Assembly: GCA_002794735.1 (NCBI GenBank)
Contig: NBAZ01000021.1
Span: 1 to 64,000, forward strand
DNA length: 64,000 bases
Reading direction: 5' to 3'
Source: Pyrrhoderma lamaoense
Lineage: Eukaryota > Basidiomycota > Agaricomycetes > Hymenochaetales > Hymenochaetaceae
Made by a program: the position numbers and the translations under genes. Every line of letters begins with the position of its first letter. The stretch's first letter is position 1. This document shows, one piece after another, positions 34,092 through 46,281 of this stretch. The notes below the pieces were generated by a model that saw only the letters and a list, made by a program, of their open reading frames with translations, did not search any database and was not told the origin of the DNA.

Positions 34092-36651
34092 TTACAGTTT
34101 TGCATCCTTAGGCATCGCACGCATTGCTTGACGTACACCTAGATCACCAAGTACGTCCTCAGCGCCACCAAGCAGTGAGTCAAACGGCACAGTGCGATGG
34201 TACTATAATTGATTAATCAGCAAATTAGTTTTATTAGTATCCATATCATTGCGGAAGTTGTATAATTGTGACATACGTGTTCAATAAACTTGCCCATTCC
34301 ACTTTGCGTAATTCCACGTCCACCAAAGATCTGCACAGCATCTTGCGCAGTCTGTTGGGCGGATTGTGTAGAGTACATCTTCAAGAACGCAATCGGACTA
34401 CAAAATTCGTATTGGGGCGCTTTAATAAAGGCTCTATATGAGAATATAGAATACATACCCAGCGAGTTTTTGAGCTTGTTCCTTGTAAGCCATGTTACAC
34501 ATTTGGTACGTAATGTTCTCTAACCACGCTTGAATACTCTCGGCGCGTGAGATCATTCCAGCTAGTTTATGTCGGATCACAGCCTGGTTTATTAATGGCT
34601 TTCCGAACACCTTGCGCTGAGTCGCCCATCTATAAGTTGATGAAGAAGGGTTAAAATCGTACTTTGCTCATACTCATGAAATAGCTGAGAGTGACAAACG
34701 AGCCACCTACTTTAAGCATTCCTCAATTATAAGCCTCTGGCTTCGAGCTGAACTACAGCACATAACCCAACGCTCGTGATTGAAGTTACTCAACATCACA
34801 TAGATACCTGCACCTTCCTCTCCGAGCGTATTTTCAACAGGGACCTTTACATTATCAAAAGTTATGTATGCCGTTCCTGCAGTAGGAGAGTAGCTAGTCT
34901 TGATTGGTTTTGTTTCCACACCCTCTCCCCGAGGAATCAACAAAACAGTAAATCCATTCTAAGGCAGAGGTCAGCAAGCATTACTACCAAATAGGTAACT
35001 CAGGCTTTTACTCACCTCAGTTTTGCAACCTGTTGTAAAGCTGCATTGAACGCATTTAGGACTTATTCACGTACTAAAACCTTATATAAACTTACTAATC
35101 TGAGAAACTAAAGCAATGTTAGAACATCGTGAGATATCATATACTTAGATTTGACTTACACTCCATTGGTGATCCACTTTTTCGAGCCATTTACAATCCA
35201 GAATTTGCCATCCTCAGTCTTAGTGGCCGTCGTTTGCAAACCAAAGACGTCACTGCCGGCATGGGCTTCTGATATAGCAAGACAGATATACTTCTTTCCT
35301 GATAAGACTTCCGGTACAACCTTTGCCTTGAGCTCTGGGTTTCCAAAGTTCAACACTGGAGGGAGTCCAATGACTTTTCCTCCCATAAGACCTTAATTAA
35401 GAAGAGTAAATAAAGATAGTTCTTATTGTTGAGTTACATGTTGGCAAGCATACCATCACCGTAACCACGCGCTCCAACTCTACATAACTCCTGAGTGATG
35501 ATAAGTTCGTGGAAGTAATCAAACTGAGATAGATAGAGCCATGAGATCCTGAATTATGAATATGATCGCAGATATTGAAACAAACCTCTTCGGGTGTTAC
35601 GATACCGTTGAAGAGCGTACGTCCCTTCAAGTGTTTCCCGGGACCTAATCGCATTGCATGAAGTTCCAGTTCTCTGTTCACAAGTTCAGCAACTTTATAA
35701 GAGCTAATGTACATGTACTGTATTAGAAACTTACGCCATTTTGTCAACAACCTCTTGGCTGGGCCTCTTTCCATCCGCTTCACGGGCCTAAGTCAATAAT
35801 AAGCAAAGTAATCTCAATCTCAACTACACGTCACTTACCTGACCGTCAGGATAAATGACCTCATCAACAAAGACTCGCATTGCCTTCTGTAGATCACGGT
35901 GGCTCTGGACACAAGCGAATTATGAGGAACCAAAACGAAATAATAAGATCACATCAACATATCAGCGCTCAAGTCTCCTTACAAATGTGTTGTCATAACA
36001 AAGTACTAACCTTCTTGTAGTACGGGCTGTGGAAGCCATCGTTGAGCCAAGTTGGCTCCGCATATGGGACCTTACTTAAAGAACCAGGAGCGGGGGGCTT
36101 AATCTTCTCCTCTTCATCCTTAATCACACCAATCTGTAGACGTTTGTATTGCGGTCGTAAAAGCACCTCATGACGATGCAACCCGAAGAAAGCTTCTGTT
36201 GCGTCTTGACCAGCTGTACGGATGATTATAAACGGGTAAAGCATTTGTTAGTTTATGTGTTTCATCTTCTTGTAAGAGAGCAAAAACGGAATGATTGTAA
36301 GGAGAAAGGGGATAAGTTCGATGATCGACTTACCAATTTCTTCATCAAGTAGAACGGAGATACCTCCTGGATGAAGGTCCTTGAATCGTGATAGGTTATA
36401 AACCTTAGAATCAATTATGACCCACTGTCGTTTCACGATAACGATAAGATATCAGTCAGCCATACAGTTCCCAACTAACTACACAGTTATATGAAGCTAC
36501 TTACCAAGTCATCTGGCTTGTTATGCTACAAAGAACAGAAAGATGAAAAGGTTATTCAAGTTAGACGGTTAGTTACCTCTCATAATGGAGACAAAAGACC
36601 TACCTTCTCTACTTCCTCTCTCGTAAACGTCTTTACCTCCGGTGTAGCCAT
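34092..36651 (-). CDS. Acyl-CoA dehydrogenase with N-terminal cytochrome b5 domain
   Basis: About a dozen short exons. The start (MATPEVKTFTREEVEK, ATG at 36651) leads into a cytochrome b5 domain: WVIIDSKVYNLSRFKDLHPGG with the haem-ligand HPGG motif, then DATEAFFGLHRHE with the second histidine region. After a linker, the acyl-CoA dehydrogenase part shows HELIITQELCRVGARGYGDG, GKKYICLAISEAHAGSDVFG (substrate/FAD site), GSKKWITNG, GFTVLLIPRGEGVETKPIKT, NHERWVMCC, WATQRKVFGKPL and VQIFGGRGITQSGMGKFIEH. It ends GGAEDVLGDLGVRQAMRAMP. The b5-ACAD fusion is well known in fungi; the b5 domain probably passes electrons from or to the flavin. Exact acyl chain specificity and compartment cannot be read. 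Confidence 0.9.
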
Positions 36652-37670
36652 ATTTTTATTTATGAAGTGGCAAGTAAGCTGCGAGAAGAGAGGCTACACA
36701 GATAAAAACTATAATAGGAGAAAGGGCGAGTTGGGGTGAATGCACAGATGAGGAAGGGAGACAGGAGGGATTAAGAGGACAGATATAGCAAACACCTGAT
36801 TGGGCGTTGGGAAATCACGGACACCTTTTGGTAGAGGTGACACACCTGGGAGGAGTGGGTATGTAAGCATGTGATAAACGCGTCGAGTAACAGAAATGCG
36901 TAACATCCGAATCGCCGGATTCATAAGACACTTTGTCTCATTCGCGTGCAATGCTCTATCAATTCCATTATCAGAAATAATAACCGTTTACATTAATAAA
37001 ATGAGAAACCGGATATTATCTGAAGAGATCTGATTATTCGATATATAACTGATACTTAGATATACTTATCCACAGCAATCATTCAGAGCCGAAAGGAAGT
37101 CGTTAGAGGAGGGGATGAGGTTACATATTTTATTGTGTGTAAATTGATCTATCTACAGCTCAGTTTAAGCCAATTAACCAGGCGGTACGGTTATAGACAG
37201 AAATTATAGTACTAAAGTAAATTTATCCTATATGCTACTAGTACTAAATTTACAGTAAAAGTGAAATAAAGGGTGGTTAGAAAAGGAGGGAAATAGGTAA
37301 ACGATAGCACGAGATGAGGACAGGTTAACAAGAAAAGAAAACGAGAAAAAAAAGGAATGTGTGAGTATGTGTATAGGAAAACTTAAGCAAAGGTAAGGAT
37401 TGTGTGTATATAAATGTGACTATGAGAGTCTGTGACTGTGTTCCAGTAAATTACATCTGAGATCCCAAAGTTATAGTAAATCAAAACAAAAAGGGAGTGA
37501 ATAGCGAAAGAAAAAGAGCGAAAGCAGGCAACAACGAATGACTAACGTGGAGGGGAGTACAATATCAATTGAGCTGAACGGTGATCAGAACATAGTTAAT
37601 TCTGGTTCACACACACACGCATACAAAAAGGGGGAAGAGAGGAAAGGGGAGTAGCAACAATAACGAAACC
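36652..37670. other. Intergenic region
   Basis: About 1 kb between two minus-strand genes. The 36709-36951 minus frame has no recognisable similarity. A/G-rich near 37260-37380. Nothing else seen. Confidence 0.45.
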
Positions 37671-40600
37671 TCATAGAGAGAGTTGAACATCCCGAACAAC
37701 AGCCTGCAGAATTCCAATCCATCCACTAGACTTATCAACCTCATCCGCACTCGATTCCAACCATTTTGGTACCTTACGAACCAAAAGACGATGTAACGCC
37801 CTCAAATCATCTTGAGCAGAAGCATCAGCCAACAAAGACATTCTCCTACTTTTCTGTAAAGTCCGATTTCGTACTTGTGGTGATGCGATGAGAGATTGGA
37901 GGGAAGCTTTGTGTCGGAGTGAGTCGCGTTCTTGGTATTGGAATCGTGATACGAAGGTTAGGTTCGAGATAACTGGAGAAGAACTTGGGGTTGTGTAGTT
38001 AATGCTCTCAGGAGTACCACTACGATTATGCTTAGGACGATAGAACAACGAGTCCGTATCGTCATCCATATGAATGTTATTAAGAGCAAAAGAAAGCCTA
38101 GCAGCTTGAATAGCATTATCCTTATCTCGGAAAATCTTATCAATCAGGCGTTCTGCTTGACAAATATAATATTGGGCATGCTCAATTGATTTCTCAGCCT
38201 TATCAAAGAACGTAGTGAATAGAGGGAAATTTTTTTGATGAGATACTAATAAACTCAAAAAGGTAAATTAGACTCACAATATTTAGGGCTTCATAAAAAA
38301 CCGAGGCTTCATTCCGCACTTTCTCTAATATAGATAGAGATGGCTCTATGGGCTGATCCTCAGAAACCAGATCTAAAGTAGATCTTTCAGATGCGTCATC
38401 CTCACTAGGGGTGACATACAAGTCCAAATACTGGGCAATATCATCATCATCCCTTTCATAAAGCGACTGTTCTTCAGCCTGTTCCTGGTCCTCAGCCATC
38501 ATATCCAAAAAGTTACTATCACCACCACCATCTCCCGAATGTGTGGCTACAATAGACGTCAACTCAAGGGTATCCACCCCTTGTCGCCAGCTGATACAAT
38601 CTTCCTCGGTCCTTTCAAGACTAGGACTTGGAAGTATCTCTCTCTCATCATCTTCCGCACCAAACAACGTCCTCTCAATCTCCAACAAATTTGCTAGATG
38701 CGTCTTTAATGTATCCGTATTAGCACGCCTCACATACGGATTCAACCACGACTCCCGCTTCCCACTCATCCGGCGGGACTGCATTTCCGTTTGCATGGCA
38801 GCAGTGACATGTTCCGGAGGTACACTAACTAAATTTACACCTTCTTCAAGAGGAGTTAGTGGCTCGGGTGGCAAAGTGGCATCGAAGTCGAAAATCGCTC
38901 CGAGTGCGGATGACCGTCGTCGCCTCGTAACACTCCCAGCAGCGATCGCACATGCAAAATCAACTTCATTATCCGCATCCGCTAAGATATTGAATGTGCT
39001 GCCACGTTTCTCCCCAGGGCCTACACACGGTGAGCTTGCAGGCGTCGTGAGGGAAGTTAGATCCGCTAATGAGGTAAATGAAGCAAATGAAGAATGAGAG
39101 GATGCTGAACCAGATGCAATCAGTGACGGCACAGATGAAACAGGGCGCAAGAACGGCTTCGCTGAGCCGTGAGACTTAAGGTGCTTAGACTCCATTTTTG
39201 CCCGTATTCGCCCTTCCAACTTTACGATGACACGGTCAAGGGATGCATGTACGTCCCGAGCCGATTTCAGATCACTGACTTCTGCGTCCACTAATTTACG
39301 AATGCTTTCAAGGAACCCAGAACCATTCCTACGAATATCCTGAATCTTGCTTTCAACAGTCTCCAGTGCATCCGGATTATCTTGCGATCTTCGCAGATGT
39401 TCCGTAACCTGCTCCAAGTCGACTAGTAATTGCTCCGCCTCAACAGTGTTTGTCAAAGACGATCGCAGTAGCTCCTTTTCAGGAGGAATGAGAGGAGGGA
39501 ATTGTTCTTCCTGAATCAGCCCCAATTCGAAAGAGCCATTTGAGCTTGATGAGTCGGATGAATAGGCCGAGTCCAAAGAAGATGCAGAGAAGGAGGGTTT
39601 GACGGTTCGCATAGAAGCAGCCGATTCAGGGCGAGGCTGCCCATCCTCTGGCTCGAACAAGGGTCGAAAGTCTGGTTTAGCTACTTGTTGTGCTACTAAA
39701 CTATAAGACAAATAAATTTATTAGTATAGAATCCTTTCCCAAGAGAATCACCAATTTTTACCCATTGTTATTCTTAATCTTCCTTACAGTACCTTCGGAG
39801 TCACATTCCAGAAAAGCCATCAGCACATCTGCACACTGTGCATGGCGTGCTGCCACATGCATACAAGTCTCCCCGTTCGCGTCAATAGCTGAGAGCGGTG
39901 CACCTAAATCACGAACTAAATGAATAATAAAAGAGTACAGTCTAAACGAAGCGCCTGCTCCACCATAACGAGCTAAAGCATGCAGTGGAGTGAACGCAGT
40001 ATCCGCAGTGTAAAGGGTTAAATCGGCACCCGCAAGGTACAAGGCGTCCAAAACTTTGGTATTTGGCGTCCTAGCTGTAACGCAATAGTGGATCGGTGAC
40101 CACCCATTTTCGTCCGGTGTATTTACAAGAAGAGGGACTGGAATTGTAGAAGTTTGAGGATCTCGAGTGGGGAAGAGCAAGGAATGCACAAGGAAGACGT
40201 CAGAAGATGAAGTTGCTTTTACAAGTTTTCCCACAAGGAGCTCGATATCCGAGTCAGAGAATGGATAAACATCATGCCTCTGATATAGACTGGCGAGTGT
40301 GATGTATTCGGTAGCATCTAACTTGAGCGAGAGTTTCAAGTGCCTTCTATTATGATGTGACTGACCAGACACTCAATGAATTTGTTCATTTCAGAGTATT
40401 AGATAGCTTACTAGCAGTGCTTCCGCTCGTCGGAGGCGAAGAGCCATTTCACAAGTCCAAAGGCATTGTGAAGAGGCTCCCGCGTAGAACAAAACAGAAT
40501 GGTATTGGCAGTCAACTGAATCCGGCCGGCTACCCTGCCGAATCTATTGAAGAGAAGAAGAATAAATAAACTTTTGCTTATGAGGCCAACAAACAGACGC

Positions 40601-41136
40601 ACCAAGTACTGAAGGACATCCAGGTGTCCATCTCGAGCCGCATCTATCGCACACCTTAGTGAATATAACTACATATCCCCAATTAGACATTTTAACATAC
40701 ACATTATTGGCGTAGCCCGGTGACTATCAACACCATCAATAAGAACAGTTCTATCCCCTTTATCGAGAAGAACTTTTACGAAGTCAAGTTGATTGAGATA
40801 TACTGCCATCCCAAGTGGAGTTAGACCCTTGAGAAGGGGATGAGGGGAATTCAAAGTATACAGAGAGAATGTACGCTTGACGAGAAAGAAAGATAAAATT
40901 GCTAAACGTCCAGAAGCGCTAGCTTGAACACGCTGCAAGTCAATCTCATCGAAACTAGATATAGCTCAACATTAGAAGAACGACGTTGTAGCAAGTGGAA
41001 CGTACCTCTCAGCACCGAGAAGTAATGAGCTTAAAACTGCGTGCGCGCCCGACCCGTCAAGAAACCGTACCAGCCGGCATGCAGTCTCCTCATCACCTCT
41101 AATGCAAGCATCAAGCAGCAATTGGGAGTTGTCCAT
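37671..41136 (-). CDS. Large ankyrin-repeat protein
   Basis: ATG at 41136 (MDNSQLLLDACIRGDEETA) opens a multi-exon gene. Recognised exons include 40360-39762, 39700-38278 and 38198-37671, with GT-AG junctions in phase. The N-terminal third has ankyrin repeats: GLTPLGMAVYLNQLDFVKVL, ENGWSPIHYCVTA, TAFTPLHALARYGGAGA and NGETCMHVAARHAQCADVLM. The middle (about 470 residues) is Ser-rich and acidic with a coiled-coil-like region (LLVDLEQVTEHLRRSQDN, ESIRKLVDAEVSDLKSARDV). The C-terminal exon has AEKSIEHAQYYICQAERLID and ends LQAVVRDVQLSL. Total length is roughly a thousand residues. It looks like a conserved basidiomycete scaffold of unknown function; ankyrins imply protein-protein binding. The most 5' exon joins are less certain. 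Confidence 0.8.
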
Positions 41137-42274
41137 GGTGAAGGAGAAAAAAGAACACCAAGAACAAGTTCAATTTTCGTTTTATGTCTAAACTATTTTG
41201 TCCGTTTGGGTCTCGGCGTCCTTGAGGGGGTCAAAAGACGCGGTCCCTCCGCAGATGTCGATCAGGGTCTGACCACTTGCAATTTCGCCTGTGATGGTTC
41301 CGGTTGTGAGGCAAGTACTGAACTGCGAGCTTCTGGTAAACAATTTAGGTGCAATGAAGTTTTTCTAATGATGATGTTGATGTGGAGGGAAGAAGGTGAT
41401 TTTTCTTGTGTCCTATTCCAGATGAATTGTTTCCGTCAATAGTTGCAAATTCCGTGTCTAGACAACAACACCGAGGCATATGGCTAAATAATAAGCGACG
41501 CCCTAACGCGGGTACGAGGAAACTCAAAACATATATCAGAATTTGGAAGAATTAAGAATTTAGGGGTTCAGGTCAAAGCCGACTTCAGATGTTCGGTAAG
41601 AACACTATTGAGATCTACAGAAGCGAGTGTGGCCCGTAAAGCTTTATAACTGATAGTACTGCGTTATTCCACAGAGATTGCTGCCTCGGAAATCGGGAAC
41701 AAGGATATAGACACCCCGCTTTCTATCAATACGAAGACTTTCTAGTGCCACTGATGCGGTCTAAGTCCTGGAAGTTTGGATACCAGTTAAAGGAAAAATC
41801 GCAACTTTCCGACGACCGTGATCGGTCGGGATGCTCTCTATTCATAGTTCGACGCGGATGCAGAAGGACAGCATGAATCTACAATGATGCACATTCTTCA
41901 TTGAACGGAGAATGAGTTGCGATAAAGATTATTGATTCAATAATTTCTCTATGAGGGTAGTTAGCGTCGATACAGCTTGCATCATTCCAGGTTGTCTGTC
42001 TCTGTTGGTACAATGAACATTCATCAATAATCGACATCTATCTTGGTAAGGTCGCCTAGCTTTCTTCTTAACGCTAATAATATGTTCTTTGCGCATATGA
42101 AGCAAATTTTGCACAACCCCATACTTGATGTCTATCATGATAACAGCTCTTAGCCGTCGTGATGAAAAAGAAGTAGAACACGGACATTAGAAAACATTGG
42201 GCACGTGTTTATACGCGAGTTTTATCTCAACCTGCGTTATGTCATCCCCATAAGACATGGCTTTTTAGCGAACC
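41137..42274. other. Divergent intergenic region with unresolved coding-like fragments
   Basis: About 1.1 kb between divergent genes. On the plus strand, a frame around 41230-41338 with a GT-AG pair (41339 to about 41421) leads to DELFPSIVANSVSRQQHRG. A further plus frame at about 41680-41870 includes FYQYEDFLVPLMRSKSWKFG. On the minus strand, 41929-42138 is open. None can be joined into a recognisable protein. They may be remnants of a decayed gene. Promoters of both flanking genes should also lie here. Confidence 0.35.
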
Positions 42275-43576
42275 ATGACAACCAAACATTCAAATATTCG
42301 ACCTAGCAATGCTTTGAATAGACCACCAGTGGTACAACCAGCATCAAGCAACGCAATAATCGTTAATCCTTGCCAAGTTCGTATTTTTTTATGTCTGCTA
42401 TTCTTTATATTCACGGTTTCACCCGGCTGAAATCCGGTAAACAGCGATTGAACCCAGTATTAGAGCACATACGGAATGTAGCAAAGGAATTTGGAGACAT
42501 AGTCCCTGATTTCAGGCTTGGGCTGACAACATGTGCACTTTTTCTCAGGTAATTTCTACCCCTTTAATCTAGTATTTTCATCCAGAAAATGCTTTTTTTT
42601 TCTAGTTTAAAGTATCATCGACTACACCCTGAATATATCCATCAGAGAATACAGAAGCTCGGGAATTCTTTCACCCTTAGACTTCTTCTTTTGATGTGCG
42701 ATATTGTGCGTTCAATTTACTTCATTAATATGAAATGTTTTTCATCATACCCAAAAGAGTGAGCACCAAGATCCCATACGAGAGCTCACTAAGATATGTT
42801 TGGTGAATAACATCACTATCATCGTATGCTGGTCGTGAGTTCGAGTTCAACGCTTTCTCCTCTTTCTCTTGTTTTGATATAATTCCCACACTTCATTTTT
42901 CTACAAGGAACGAAGAAGCAGGCACGTACCTTGCAACATACAAGGCATTTGAACATAAATCACCAGATATTATTAAAGAACGAGTCGATAAGGAGTATAA
43001 TGCAGTACTCCGATCTGCCCTGACAAGCATCAATAAGGTGAACAAGACTGACGTTGAATCGCTAAGAACTTCATTTGGTGTACATTCTCGTTTATCTACA
43101 ACTCTATCTCTACTCCTAAGCAATTCTTTTGACAGTCATTTGCAAAAATTGCACATTCAAGTCCCGAACAGCTCCGGCGCCTACCAGGATTCGGCCAAGT
43201 AAAAGTACGCCGCATTGTTGACGCTTTCGAAAAACCGTTCCGTAACAAGGCAACGAGTGCTCCTGCTCCATTAGTAACATCATCAAGAGAGGGCCCGGAA
43301 GAAGTCATTGAAAAGCGTGATGAGCGAAACGGACAATACGCTACTCAAGGTACAAAACCAAGCGAATTCGCTCTTAGTGAAAAGCCCCCGCCAGAAGCAC
43401 CTGGCGAAACTAGTTCATCAAACGATGTACCCATTTTGTCAGCTCCTAAAGGTATACATCAGTACGGTTCCGCTGCAGATATGCGCCCACTTACAAGCTC
43501 CAGCCTTGAACCAAACATGACACGAGAATTAAGTCCACCATGGGATATTGAGCTTGACCTGAATGAAGACGAATAA
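42275..43576 (+). CDS. RAD10: RAD10/ERCC1 structure-specific DNA repair endonuclease subunit
   Basis: Six exons (42275-42376, 42445-42548, 42606-42705, 42758-42834, 42908-43079, 43136-43576) join in frame to 331 residues. The central domain reads [44 protein letters not shown] and [13 protein letters not shown], close to ERCC1. The [20 protein letters not shown] segment and YLATYKAFE follow. A helix-hairpin-helix region ([20 protein letters not shown], then [14 protein letters not shown]) mediates dimerisation with the XPF/Rad1 partner and DNA binding. The last 100 residues are a Ser/Pro/Glu-rich tail absent from human ERCC1. Rad10-Rad1 cuts the 5' side of lesions in nucleotide excision repair and trims flaps. 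The family glycine before NPVL is leucine here. Confidence 0.93.
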
Positions 43577-43996
43577 GCGAATGTGATTCATTAGGGTTGT
43601 TCTTAATTGTATATACAATTGATATAAACTCACCATAAAACTGTATATTACGAAACAGAAAGCGTACGAGAACATTGCTACCATCTAAACTCACGCAAGT
43701 TTGTAAAATATTGTTTTGGCTATGTGAAAGGATGATTTATACACTCGTCTGAGTATGTCAGAACCTTCTTTGGAACACAGCCAAGATCTCAATGGAAGAT
43801 GACATGTGATCAAGTCAATTCTAGAACACATCCAAAGATGAAAATCGGATTGACACTGACTTATTACAAACCACTCCGTATCATTGCATTATATTCTACT
43901 CCTACTGGAAGTTGATTTACTACGAGTGATACAAGTACGCTATCTATATCAAGGTCTAGTGATTCTATATGTTCAATCAAAGTTCCAATCGATTAG
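43577..43996. other. Intergenic region
   Basis: About 0.4 kb between RAD10 and the MoaD-type gene on the same strand. AT-rich; nothing recognised. Confidence 0.4.
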
Positions 43997-44317
43997 ATGG
44001 CTGATTCTAAAGAAGCTACTGCTTCGAATACGATCACTATCCTCTACTTCGCGGGAGCGCAGACTGCAACGCGTACTCCTTCTGAAACCCTCAAACTTCC
44101 CGTAGCTGGTTCAGCCGATAGTCCCGGAGATGACAATGGCTTACCACTTTCAGCACTAGCCGCAATTCTTATGGAAAAATATGCAGGAACCAATCTTGCT
44201 TCTATCCTTCTCAGTAGTCAATGGAGTGTAGATGCTGAAATGGTAGAGAATCCTGGGTCTGTGAAATTGAGAGGCGGAGAAGAGGTCGCAATCATTCCTC
44301 CAGTATCTGGTGGATAG
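43997..44317 (+). CDS. MOCS2A: Molybdopterin synthase sulfur-carrier subunit (MoaD/MOCS2A family)
   Basis: A single exon of 106 residues. The beta-grasp fold pattern is clear: TITILYFAGAQTATRT at the start, a middle with LPLSALAAILMEKYAG and VDAEMVENPGSVKLRGG, and the end EEVAIIPPVSGG. The C-terminal Gly-Gly is the tail that is adenylated and thiocarboxylated, and IPPVSGG is the MoaD signature. With the MoaE-type large subunit, it inserts dithiolene sulfurs into precursor Z to make molybdopterin, needed for nitrate reductase, sulfite oxidase and xanthine dehydrogenase. Urm1 is a relative but lacks this IPPVSGG ending. The stop is 89 bp from the convergent CCDC174 stop. Confidence 0.92.
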   Translation: MADSKEATASNTITILYFAGAQTATRTPSETLKLPVAGSADSPGDDNGLPLSALAAILMEKYAGTNLASILLSSQWSVDAEMVENPGSVKLRGGEEVAIIPPVSGG

Positions 44318-44406
44318 AGGAGAAAGTTGTGGAGAAACAGATTATCAGCATCTTTACAGCTTTTATATTACATGTAATCCCCACCTCAGCGGGAATAGAA
44401 TGCCTA

Positions 44407-45898
44407 CTATTTTCCATGAGAGTTCAGATCTTGTTCCAGTTGAGCAAGGAAGTCATCTGCCACCGATGTACTATCTTTTGTATTGGTTCCCATATCCCAT
44501 CTTGACTTATGTTTCTCCTTCCCTTTTTCCTCATTGACACCTTTTCTCAGTTGAAGTTCAAGAGAAGCTAATGGATCACTTGGCCTTGGAGTTTCGTTGT
44601 CTTGAGTTGGTACTTCTCGGGCAGAGCTCACCGCTCCGTTCGTTTTCTTTTTTCTTTTTGCCTCTATCAGTGCTCTCCTCTCTTCAATCTCTCTTTTTCG
44701 TTTTTCCGACGCCCGACTTTTAATGCTTCCAACTTCATCCTTTGCTACATCTCCTGCATCTCCTGCGAGACCTTCACCCTCACCTGGACGAATATCAACA
44801 GCCCCTGCAGCCCTCCGGGAGGCCTCTGTTTCGTCTCGAGCCCTTTTTAGTTCTTCCATCTCACGCATCCGCGTCTCCTCATCTAAGGAAAAGTTGTAAA
44901 ACGCCGCTCCTTTCGCGCGGTTCTCGCGTGAAGCATCATAATGAGCTGCAAGAGGATTAGCTTCTTCAGATGCAGCTTGTTTAATCGCAGCTACTCTCTC
45001 CGCGGATGGCTCAAACACGGGGAAATGATTAACAGGATTATCTGAGAGAGGGTTTTTCGTTATTATGTTTTTCTCTGTTTTTCATCAAATAGTGATGTTA
45101 ACTTACGAATGACGAATGGGCTAATATGATGTACTATCCGTTAGTTTGTGAATACAAGTAGAGTGTATAATGCTCACTCATCGTCATCAGCCTCTTTCTC
45201 ATTTGAAGGCATTAGATGCCTCGGCACTTCACTCCTCCTGGCCGTTCTTGCTCTCCCAAACTCATCTTCATATTCAATGAGGGGATCATCCTAGTCAATT
45301 AGTTAAAACATTGATGATACATTTCCTTCATTATCGCATGCATACCTCATCGTCTGGGGCTCTGGGTACGGTTAACGATTCATCAGCATCATCGCTATCG
45401 CTGCTAAAGTTATCGTCAGTAGGTTTTGAGTCGAACTATCCAGAAAGACGTCCAGTCAACATATTAAATCACTTAGGTCTTTGACATAAGGAAACACACA
45501 CATCGACAAGCAGTGCATCATATTGAGCATCTGTAAGACCACCAGTTTTTCCTTTCTTCAGTTTATCGTATATTGCTGCTTTTCGCTCAAGAGCTATTCG
45601 AGCGCTCTCTGACGTCTTTCTATCTGCAGCGAGGGCCTCAATGTCTCGAGCATTTCGAGCTGCAACACCCTTATTTGTCCGAGCCCATATAGTTCCTTTC
45701 TCTTTCTAGAAATAAAATTGTAACGAAGTTTTGTTGGAGAAATACAAAGTAATTTCCAGTTGTGGATACCTTTTCTCCGCCAGTAGAACGAGATCCCTTC
45801 TTCTTGAATTCAGATTCCTGCTTGGCTAGTTCAGCTTTAAGGTCGAGAAACGAGCTTGCTGATACACCTGCAGCCTTTGCTTTGTTTGTTGGTGCCAT
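44407..45898 (-). CDS. CCDC174: CCDC174 family coiled-coil nuclear protein
   Basis: Multi-exon. The start MAPTNKAKAAGVSASSFLDL (ATG at 45898) is followed by LKAELAKQESEFKK. Later exons carry KKGTIWARTNKGVAARNARD, SARIALERKAAIYDKLKKGK and YDALLVDFDSK, then the DDPLIEYEDEFGRARTARR block, FEPSAERVAAIKQAASEEAN, AHYDASRENRAKGAAFYNFS and an Arg/Glu-rich coiled coil. It ends SVADDFLAQLEQDLNSHGK. The invariant D-E-F-G-R-x-R motif and the HYD/GxxFYxFS segment match CCDC174, which in animals associates with the exon junction complex and spliceosome. Five or so introns of 45-80 bp separate the exons. Function in fungi is not established. Confidence 0.85.
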
Positions 45899-46281
45899 TC
45901 AAAGGCGTTTACTGGTTGTACTAGCCTTTTATGTTTAGTTAAGTGCTCAATGTTGCGTGAAATATACGGTATAATCCTGAATGTACCAATATTTCGAAAG
46001 AGTAATCATTATTACGTCATTGTTTATTCAGAGATGTACACATGATATCAATCAGTGCTTCACATTTTGTTTGTAGCAGCTAATATCCTATCATCTCTTT
46101 TGTAGATAAGTTAAGCCCGTGGATGATTGGTATTAAAATAAGTTCATAGTCTGATGTAGTTTACTGGATGCGTGCATGTACATATCAAAACTAGTCAAAC
46201 GCATAGATTTAGTGCTAGATATGAGTCCGCAATAATAAATTAAAAGGAATCGATGGCAGCCTAGGAAGAAAATGTGAGTTA
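45899..46281. other. Intergenic region
   Basis: About 0.38 kb, AT-rich, between CCDC174 start and the beta-tubulin stop (both minus strand). Nothing recognised. Confidence 0.4.

Noticed and set aside
41421..41480. FPSIV resembling the actin FPSIVGRP motif
   Set aside because: Five residues only; the flanking actin signatures (DNGSG.CKAGFAGD, RPRHQG) are absent.
42831..42855. GAGTTCGAGTTC, resembling a tRNA T-arm
   Set aside because: It lies in the fourth RAD10 intron (donor GTGAGT at 42835); RAD10 exons on both sides join in frame, and no tRNA arms surround it.
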